From positions 98,937,689-99,001,688 of the forward strand of contig NC_072793.1 in assembly GCF_028583425.1 (NCBI RefSeq): a DNA stretch of 64,000 bases, read 5' to 3'. Under the pieces are notes generated by a model. That model saw nothing but the letters and a program-made list of their open reading frames with translations. It was not told the origin of the DNA and ran no database searches. This document shows positions 56,591 to 64,000 of the stretch, piece after piece; within the stretch, counting starts at the first letter, position 1, and each line of letters opens with the position of its first letter. The stretch is from Eublepharis macularius (taxonomy: Eukaryota; Chordata; Lepidosauria; Squamata; Eublepharidae). A program made the translations under genes and the position numbers.

Positions 56591-59014
56591 ATGATTGAAA
56601 TCTCCCTTCCAAATGTTTTCAAAGCTGATAGGCAGAGAAGGGAGGGGATCTCCACTTGAGAGGACCTGATTGGTGAGGGGGAGATGCACTCAAGGGCATT
56701 GGTCCCTCTTGTTAACTCTCTCCTCTTGGGATCTGATTGGTGCTGTTCAAGAAAATAAGCTGCTGTGCTGCCCTGTGAGGCGAGCCTGCCCTGTGCGGAA
56801 GGTATGAAATGAAACACAGAGACATTTTAGTGGAAGGGATTCATTTCAATTTAGTTTTCTGGTTTTGGTTCACCATCCTGGAAGATCCTTTAACAAGACA
56901 AACTAGTGAGTTGTCTGTACAATTTCAGCTCATGTTTTCCCTTGTGCACACACCAATTGGTGCACTCACAGTTTACTGATTTTTTCATTTCACTCTTTTT
57001 CATTTCACTCTTTTCCCCTCACAGACTATAAGTGCCCATGAATACATGTCCACATTGATTCACTCTCAGCACAAAAATGATTGTTATGCCAAAAATATCC
57101 TATTGTATGCAGAGCTTTATTCCAGTGCAAATATGTGCTAATCAGTCAGGGAGAGGGGTGGGGATATGAAAACAAAAAAAGTGCAGTAAACTGTATGTTT
57201 AGAAGTCTGTACAAATTTCAGAAATCAGAAACAGAGGAATGATAACTGGCTAAATTCAGATTGTATAGAATCCCCAAATCGAAAGGAGATATTTTGGTGG
57301 GAAGAATTTTGAAAGTATCTTTAATTTCTCTATTGTTCCTTGTGCATTTTAAAAAAAATTCTCATGACTCTGAGTTTATTTCAGGTTGCTTTTGCTTCAA
57401 GTCAAAGAATAGTATCTTGTCCGATCCACCACCAGCAGCCTCCCACCCCCCAATAGTTTCCATCAGCTAGGAGATTCTAGGTGTGTGTCTAGGTAATGGT
57501 TCTTCCAATTATGGGAAATTCATCTGTATTTTTTAAGTTCCTCACCACAAACACAGCTCTTAGAGAAATGCAATTAGAAAGGAGAAGCAGCACGACATGC
57601 TAAATCCCCATGCTACCTGAGCAGCTAAGGAAGCGTGCATGCTGCTGTAAGTCAGTAATAGAACAGGAAAATGTCAGACAGTTTTCCTGGAGGTATTTGC
57701 AGAGAAATAGGAGTGACTGTCCTGAAGTGACATTCAATGAGTCTTCTTGAGGTTTGTGAAGGTAACAAAGGAAAATATTCCTTTGTATTTTGTCAGAAAT
57801 TCAGGTCTTATTGTTGTGTGTATCTAAAAATGCTAATTTGGCTTAGATAATCACCTCAAAAAAGTTTGGTTGCATATTCTAATTAGTCCTGGACATTGAA
57901 CTAGAAGCCCATAGGGAAAAATAGAATTAAAAATTGTTTTAAGATACAATTTTTTAAAAAAATTCACACTGGAGGAGTTTGCATACACATTTATTTCATT
58001 TATGCTCATTTCAAAATGTGTACCAGCACATACCATGCATTAATGTGCACATCACATGCTGTCAGAGCCCAAATGACACAATATTAGCCAACCTTATAGG
58101 TTCCTAACAGAACTAATGATTTCTACCCGTCCCTGGGCCTCATGTTTACAGATGGACCCCAGAAACAAGTACTGTTAACACTCACATCCTGCCCCCAGCA
58201 TCCTCTCTCAGTCTTGGTCAGTCAAAGCCCTCAGAGCAAAACATAACCATCATAGATATACAGAGAATATTTGTGGTTGTTGTGGCAGTAGCTTGAAGCC
58301 AAAGATCAGGGACAGATCCAAGGGAGGTCTGATTGGTAAGAAAGCAGATCTGCAATACTGTGGACAGCTCCCACAGGGAGACAACAACTTCTACTGCAGT
58401 TCTTAGCCATTCATATTGGGTGCAGTGCAGGCTCTGAAGATCAGTTGGAGACCTGCGCCTTCAGAGAAGAGGAGAACTCCTAAAAGAGTAAAATATTAGC
58501 CTGGAGTTTAGCACTCCTTGGGTGTTCTGTCTTTTCTTGGACAGCCTCAGTATGTCTTGTGAATATAGGTAAAATTGAAGTCTTATGCTGTCCATTTTCT
58601 GGGTCAGCATCAGGGGTTGGCACTTGCCAAGGGCCCATACTCCAGCAGGGAGCCTGCTGGCAACTAATCTTGTAGCTTCCCCTCATCACTATTGCTGCAA
58701 GAAACACACCTCGGGAGGGTGTGGGGTTGAGCTTCAGTATAAGCCAGGAGAAGGAGCCACAGCCACCATTGATGCCAGACGGCCTGCCCTCTACACTTTG
58801 TCAAGCCTAAACCCAATAAAAAATCATGGCCCAGAGGGAGATGGAGGAGCAACACCTCCTTTTCATGTCACCTCTTGTTCATCATTCATCCTAGGAGAAT
58901 AAGTGGACAACAGAGGAAGCAGCAACAATCAGAAGGAAGAACAGAAGCAGCCTGTGTCCTCTCTCTCCTTGCACCTCTCTTGCTCAGTGACAGACTAAAC
59001 AAGATGGTGGGCAA
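56591..59014. other. No recognised feature
   Basis: No gene or named repeat. Short frames lack motifs. Confidence 0.45.
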
Positions 59015-59150
59015 TGGAGCAGGTGAGCAAGTAATGTTGACCAGGACTGGGAAGACCCAGGTTCAAATTCCCACTCTGCTATGAAGCTCAGTTTGGCCAG
59101 CTGCTCATTATCTCTCAGCCTATCTTACCTATCAGAATTATTGCCACCTC
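59015..59150 (+). mobile_element. CORE/MIR-type SINE fragment
   Basis: B-box-like GGTTCAAATTC (59060-59070) is followed by 'ccactctgctatgaagctca', 'gctcattatctctcagccta' and 'cttacctatcagaattattg', the decayed CORE layout ('...cctcagcctacctcacagggttgttg...'). It abuts the Ngaro-like element. Confidence 0.55.
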
Positions 59151-59595
59151 AGTCGGAATGAAAGGCAGACACAATATTTGGGTTGTAAAATGGGCCGCTT
59201 TATTAACATTTCAACAATAAAAACATCAACTACATCAAGGGCCTAACTAGTGGTACAGGTTGGGCCCTGGGGTCACTCCTGGACCCCGCCTCGACCTGTC
59301 TGGGTGAGACACCTGCTGCCCCAGGTGTGAGCCATCCATCGAATGGCTGGCCTGGCCAGGCGAAGTGGTTCACCCCCTTAAAGCTCCCCCACCCAGCCGT
59401 ACAGCAGTGGGGGGAGACTGGATTGTCCAGGGGTTCCCCACCAGGGCGTCTGTCCTCGCAACTGGGCTGTACAGCAGCCAGCCACTCCTGACAGACCCCA
59501 ATTCCCCACCAATGGGGAGGTGACAAGGGTGCTCACCAGCCCACTCAACTTTCCCCCTAACTTAAATCCTGCCACTGCAGAGGCCAAGCCTCTGC

Positions 59596-60056
59596 TTAGG
59601 CCTCTGCGCCCCACAAATGGCTTAAGCCCAACCTAAGCCCTTGCTGCAGTTCTTTCAGGAATATACTATTGCCTCTTGTAGAGAGGTGCACATCATCCCC
59701 TCGGTAGAGGTCTGCAAACTCAGCCCGAATTTGCGGATGGGGCAAATAAATCCCCAACCCACCTGTCATAGCCTTGAATAGGGTTCTGTTGGCCTTCCGC
59801 CTAGCCCATTCTACAACATTGTGGTCCAATGCATCTCGCCATACCCAGTGCGGAAGTATTGCAGACCAGAATATCAGGATGCCGGGCCACCACTTGCCAA
59901 TCTCCAGCAAGTCAGTCCAAGCTGGGACCTGAGCAGCATCCTCTTTGCTTGGTGAGCTGCCCAAAAGGCCATGCTGTGGCCACAGATGAGGATCCAAAGC
60001 ATCTCCTGTCGAACCACAGCACCTAAAAGAAAAACAATGTCAGAACAATTGACCAC
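59596..60056 (-). pseudogene. Ngaro-type SGNH-like hydrolase remnant
   Basis: Segments ILICGHSMAFWAAHQAKRML, ARRKANRTLFKAMTGGLGIY and LYRGDDVHLSTRGNSIFLKE follow the spacing of GDSL/SGNH hydrolases, ending in an Asp...His block. Such a domain is known downstream of the recombinase in some vertebrate Ngaro elements; its role there is unsettled. Fossil. Confidence 0.6.
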
Positions 60057-60118
60057 TGTTCAAAGGCTGCACATACGTCCTATAAGGAGCAGAATGCCAA
60101 CAGCCAACCCACTGAATC

Positions 60119-60964
60119 TCAGGCCCAGAAAAGCCCATCGGTGTGGCTGTAGATGCAGCACCTATCCTGAAAGAGTAGGTTCCAAATTTGACCCCCCCCC
60201 CCCCCGTCCAAGCTTCTCAAGCGCCCTTCCTGTGAATGTCCAGAACTGATAGTCAATGGGGCACCATCTAAGTGGTGGAACAGAATGCCTGGCGCTTCTC
60301 CCTGGGCATTGGTATATCTCCTTAGGGCCACAACAGGGCACAAATCAATGAGGGCACATGGGTCACGTACCACATCCACCTTGTTTTGCTGCTGGTCCGT
60401 TTGTAGCACCATATCCTTAAAACCACCTGTTCCCCTTTAAACTTAACATCAGCCACCATAAGGGCTCGGTCAGAGTCATCCTTAAGGGACTGAGGAACAA
60501 GCTCACTAACTCTGAGAGCACCAAAAAAGGCAATCAAAGAAGCAGCATGGAATAGCAGCTCCTCAAAAGGCAAATTGCACACCATGGACAACATCCTTCA
60601 GACCCTGAAGAATGCCTGGAGAAATGGGCTGTCTCACATCCTTGGGCGTAGCCGACTCCTGAGACCAACCCTCCAGCATCTTCCATATGCAGAAGTCTCC
60701 AGTGGTGTCCCCCAAGCCCTGGGCTTTGGAGGTGAAAGCTAAGGCAGCCAGTTAGCTCTGAATGTACTTAACTGCATGTCCCTTACCTTTCTGGACCACA
60801 CAGAAACACATCACATGCTCCACGGGGCTAGGCCATAATTGGTGGAGACCTACCTCCAGCCTGAAACCCGCAAACTGCCTCACTGCCTGATCATACGCCC
60901 TCCTGGTACTATGGGCAAGGGCTAACTGGATGGCCCTGAAAGCCTCAGATTCCCAATCCTCCAC
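60119..60964 (-). pseudogene. Ngaro-like tyrosine recombinase remnant
   Basis: The N-terminal core-binding part reads AIQLALAHSTRRAYDQAVRQ; the catalytic part includes ASLIAFFGALRVSELVPQSL. In intact relatives this enzyme integrates a circular cDNA without making a target duplication. Fossil in several pieces. Confidence 0.7.
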
Positions 60965-60969
60965 AGCTC

Positions 60970-61472
60970 CTAGGGAACCAGGGCTGGCACCAAATCGGCC
61001 TCAGGGGCAAGCTGCTGAAACCGATCCATCTGAAGATGAGACAGTGTGTCTGCCATCTCATTGTTCACCCCAGGGATATGCCTGGCTGAAAACAATATAT
61101 TAAGGTGCAAGCACTTCAATGTAAAAACCCAGACCAGCTTCATGACCCTGGGCAATTTAGAAGAGAGGGAGTTCACTACCTGAACCACTGCCATATTATC
61201 ACATCAGAAGTGCACTGAGTGGTTAGCTAGCTCCATACCCCACAAGTGAACTGCCACCAAGATTGGGAAAAATTCAAGGAAAGTCAGGTCTCTACTCAGA
61301 CCCACATCCACCCAATCAACGGGCCAGCGAGCAGCACACCAGTGCCCCCTGAAATAAACTCCAATCCTAAGGAACCAGATGCATCAGAGGAAACCTGTAG
61401 GTCCCCCTCCCACAACAGTTCCTGCCTCCAGAAGGAGACACCGTTAAAGTCACCTAAAAAGTGGTCCAAACG
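60970..61472 (-). pseudogene. Ngaro-like RNase H remnant
   Basis: QVSSDASGSLGLEFISGG marks the first Asp block. MAVVQVVNSLSSKLPRVMKL and FSARHIPGVNNEMADTLSHL are the second and third conserved blocks of DIRS/Ngaro RNase H. The reverse transcriptase is not in the window. Fossil. Confidence 0.75.
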
Positions 61473-62088
61473 AGAGAAATCTCTGAACCCTAAAAAAACA
61501 CTACAAGGTGTACAAAATAGTATCTCTATATTCCATTCAATAAATGTGTACAATGCATACAATAAATATATATCATCAACAATGTAAATTCTCAGTTCAT
61601 TTGTGTATTCAGATGTTATACCCAGTCCTATTCCTACACAGTCCAGTGACCTGTGAAAGTTATGTTTCAATCCGTCAAAAAAATTTTTAAAGCCCGATGG
61701 CTGCTGTGGCACCAGGACAGAAGGCCAATTCGTTGCTTCCTCCTGACAGTGTGTTAATCCAATGCGCAATGATGCCTCCGGCTGAAACTCGCCTCACAAT
61801 CGGCCAAAAGGTTGGCCGGGAGATTGGCAACGAGCCTGCCAGCTTCTTAATATGCTCATTTCGGCACTTCTTCACAGCCAGTATTAGGTACAGCCAAAAT
61901 CTTCACTGCAATAAACACAGATACCAAAAAGCCACTATGCATACACGTTTTTCAATATTACAATGCAAAGCTACTTCCATACAATATATATACTCACTTT
62001 TTCTGATCCATATCCGAAATAGCACCCGCCCATTGCAAGTGCTACTGCTGTTTAGCATGGGTACTCACTGTTGGAGCCATATAAATTA
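61473..62088 (-). repeat. PLE terminal region (pLTR-like), inverted copy 1
   Basis: About 99% identical to 63292-63917 on the other strand. The 130-codon plus frame 61697-62089 and its mirror at 63194-63682 are antisense artefacts of this repeat. Confidence 0.85.
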
Positions 62089-62132
62089 AATACTGCAGAC
62101 GTTACTTTAACGAGGTTAACTATGTTTGAGCC

Positions 62133-62995
62133 TTAAAGGAAAGCTGCCCAATTAATTTCACTATTGAGACCATTCGGAAATAGGCTATCCATCCTGTATA
62201 TCCACCCAGCTTCAGCCCTTAACAAGTTCGCTTTGTTGCTGTTATGATGTTTCATGCCTTCCAAGACAGAGTAACTTAACTCACGTTCACTAGCGTGGGA
62301 ATTACAAAAATGCTCGGCCAATGGAGCTGTCATACTTCTAGTCCGGATCTTTGAAAGATGTTCCTGTATACGTTTACGAATTGGCCGAGTGGTGCTCCCT
62401 ACATAGTTCAAGGCACATGTGCATCTTATAATATAGACCACATTTGCAGACGAGCATGTAGAGTAATTGCTCGAATACAGGGGTCGTTTGGTTACAGGGT
62501 GGACGAATGATGTTATAGGCACACTCAAGTCACAAATGCTGCAGTGACCGCAAGCAAAGTGTCCTTTTGGTAAACTTTGCTGTGTTTCCTTCCTTCTGTA
62601 ATCGGAATGGACCAGAAGGTCTCTGAAATTACTTGTACGTCTATAACCTATTTTTAAAGGTATATCACAGCCAGGTACCTCTCTCAAAAGATGCCAATTT
62701 TTTTTAATAATATTCACTATCCTTCCTGAATGTTGCGAATAGTCGAGAGCCCACGTAATTCCCAAACCATTCGTGTCCCTTTCAGTGGTCAATTTCAAGA
62801 GTGACTCCCGGGAAACCCCATTGACTCTACTCCTGGCATTCCTGACAACGCGGCTAGGATAACCCCGAGCGAGGAATGCCGCACTCAACCTATCTGCTTC
62901 CCTCTTAAAGTCCCCCTGTTGGGATGAATTGCGCTTAATGAGCAATAATTTGCCATAGGGAATGAACTATAGTATAGTTCAAATATGCCGACCGA
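62133..62995 (-). pseudogene. PLE C-terminal half: connector and GIY-YIG endonuclease
   Basis: From 62945 the frame runs 270 codons: RT tail/thumb (LIKRNSSQQGDFKREADRLS), a Cys-rich linker (CGHCSICDLSVPITSFVHPV), then GIY-YIG (VVYIIRCTCALNYVGSTTRP, IRKRIQEHLSKI) and a C-terminal helix (NKANLLRAEAGWIYRMDSLF), ending at a normal stop. Uninterrupted. Upstream to 62995 a short stretch (DRSAYLNY) repeats sequence also present at 63218-63242, then the inversion junction follows. The RT catalytic domain is not on this strand. Confidence 0.85.
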
Positions 62996-63291
62996 TCTTT
63001 GACCAAATAATAACATTAAAAAGATTTATTGATGACCTTTTTCTTGTGATCAAAGAGGCTGCTGCAGTGGAAGGGTTTATTAATTGGCTAAACAGATTAG
63101 ATCCCAACATCAAGTTCACTGCGCAGGGCAATGAGAGTAGTGTTCCATTTTTAGATGTTATCGTGTATAAGATAGCAGCAAATCAGTTGAATGTTATGCC
63201 TTACCGTAAACCCACGGATCGGTCGGCATATTTGAACTATAGTTCATATCATAGAACGCAGTTAAAGCGTGCCATTCCCTATGGCCATAAT
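62996..63291 (+). pseudogene. PLE reverse transcriptase palm fragment
   Basis: Reads FDQIITLKRFIDDLFLVIKE, with the FIDD form of the catalytic YxDD motif, then GNESSVPFLDVIVYKI and YRKPTDRSAYLNYSSYHRTQ, typical PLE RT. After RAIPYG it passes directly into the terminal region, so the rest of the protein is deleted in this copy. It lies opposite in orientation to the C-terminal half at 62133-62945. Confidence 0.85.
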
Positions 63292-63917
63292 CTATATGGC
63301 TCCAACAGTGAGTACCCATGCTAAACAGCAGTAGCACTTGCAATGGGCGGGTGCTATTTCGGATATGGATCAGAAAAAGTGAGTATATATATTGTATGGA
63401 AGTAGCTTTGCATTGTAATATTGAAAAACGTGTATGCATAGTGGCTTTTCGGTATCTGTCTTTATTGCAGTGAAGATTTTGGCTGTACCTAATACTGGCT
63501 GTGAAGAAGAAGTGCCGAAATGAGCATATTAAGAAGCTGGCAGGCTTGTTGCCAATCTCCCGGCCAACCTTTTGGCCGATTGTGAGGCGAGTTTCAGCCG
63601 GAGGCATCATTGCGCATTGGATTAACACACTGTCAGGAGGAAGCAACGAATTGGCCTTCTGTCCTGGTGCCACAGCAGCCATCGGGCTTTAAAAATTTTT
63701 TTGACGGATTGAAACATAACTTTCACAAGTCACTGGACTGTGTAGGAATAGGACTGGGTATAACATCTGAATACACAAGTGAACTGAGAATTTACATTGT
63801 TGATGATATATATTTATTGTATGCATTGTACACATTTATTGAATGGAATATAGAGATACTATTTTGTACACCTTGTAGTGTTTTTTTAGGGTTCAGAGAT
63901 TTCTCTCGTTTGGGTTG
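63292..63917 (+). repeat. PLE terminal region (pLTR-like), copy 2
   Basis: Mirror of 61473-62088. 'ctgtgaagaagaagtgccga' near 63500 loosely resembles a hammerhead box (GAAGA...GAAA), but a proper CTGANGA is absent. The sequences part after 'agagatttctctcgtttgg'. Confidence 0.85.
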
Positions 63918-64000
63918 GTTTGGGGCAGAACCCCTCCGCTTTCTTGTTGTTGGGACCTAAAAACTGGTGCCAAACCTGCAGATCCTCCCTCATACTGGCT

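Larger units (their letters stand above)
59152..61472 (-). mobile_element. Ngaro/DIRS-like tyrosine-recombinase retroelement fossil
   Basis: On the minus strand: RNase H tail (61472-60970), tyrosine recombinase (60964-60119), hydrolase-like frame (60056-59596), then about 440 bp of non-coding 3' sequence with AATAAA at 59204-59199. RT-RH followed by a tyrosine recombinase instead of an integrase defines DIRS/Ngaro elements; the downstream hydrolase points to the Ngaro branch of vertebrates. Broken, with several breaks, and lacking its 5' part. A PLE adjoins it at 61473. Terminal split repeats were not resolved. Confidence 0.75.
61473..63917. mobile_element. PLE inverted dimer, young-looking
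   Basis: Two terminal regions of about 600 bp (61473-62088 and 63292-63917) are inverted copies differing at only about eight positions. Between them, a minus-strand PLE C-terminus (62945-62133) and a plus-strand RT fragment (from 62996) meet head to head at 62995/62996. The left outer flank is the Ngaro-like element; the right flank (63918-64000) is not recognised. No target duplication was identified. Confidence 0.8.

Noticed and set aside
61697-62089. 130-codon plus-strand frame repeated at 63194-63682
   Set aside because: It is the antisense of the PLE terminal regions; conservation reflects the inverted repeat, not a gene.
63500-63530. Hammerhead in the 61473-63917 PLE
   Set aside because: Only a loose GAAGA...GAAA pattern; no CTGANGA box and no convincing stems.
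1-64000. CRISPR arrays, bacterial operons, rRNA
   Set aside because: No spaced direct repeats or prokaryotic signals; the window is plainly vertebrate repeat DNA.

Overview
The window looks like gene-poor, repeat-dense DNA from a squamate reptile (lizard or snake). This rests on the repeats: BovB/RTE LINE tails ending in (AC)n, reptile-type L1 and L2/CR1 LINEs, tRNA-derived SINEs, several Penelope-like elements (PLEs), a Ngaro/DIRS-like tyrosine-recombinase retroelement and many short hairpin DNA transposons. I found no convincing host gene. The only host-like candidate is a weak single exon at 35810-35991 (-). There are no rRNA genes, intact tRNA genes or CRISPR arrays.

Layout. 1-1200: 5' part of an L1 with ORF1 complete except for one stop. 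1.5-6.3 kb: hAT-like, PLE, LINE, SINE and LTR fragments. 6318-7329: a PLE with a GIY-YIG domain and a hammerhead-like motif. 8.4-8.8 kb: old LINE. 10775-16301: a hairpin DNA element split by a broken Gypsy retrotransposon (10932-16189), which carries a solo LTR (12694-13440). 17-21 kb: two short hairpin elements, then an LTR-like unit nested at the tip of a hAT-like element. 21.4-23.2 kb: an L2-type LINE interrupted by an L1 tail with a 17-bp target-site duplication (TSD). 24945-26121: a non-autonomous hAT-like element with a perfect 8-bp TSD. 28-29.5 kb: an LTR holding a second hAT-like element. 32805-33898 and 40369-41360: solo LTRs. 36-40 kb: GC-richer DNA without a recognised gene. 41-49 kb: hairpin elements, BovB tails, an inverted SINE pair and a PLE fragment. 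51-56 kb: more hairpin elements and a compact PLE. 59152-61472: a broken Ngaro-like element with RNase H, tyrosine recombinase and hydrolase remnants. 61473-63917: a young-looking PLE inverted dimer.

The parts do not form a pathway; the window is a record of successive insertions. The most coherent pattern is in the PLEs. All four larger copies carry a head-to-head inverted segment, three have recognisable TSDs of 7, 13 and 17 bp, and two families carry hammerhead-ribozyme-like cores. Boundaries marked approximate were read by eye. Family names rest on recalled motifs, not on a database search.
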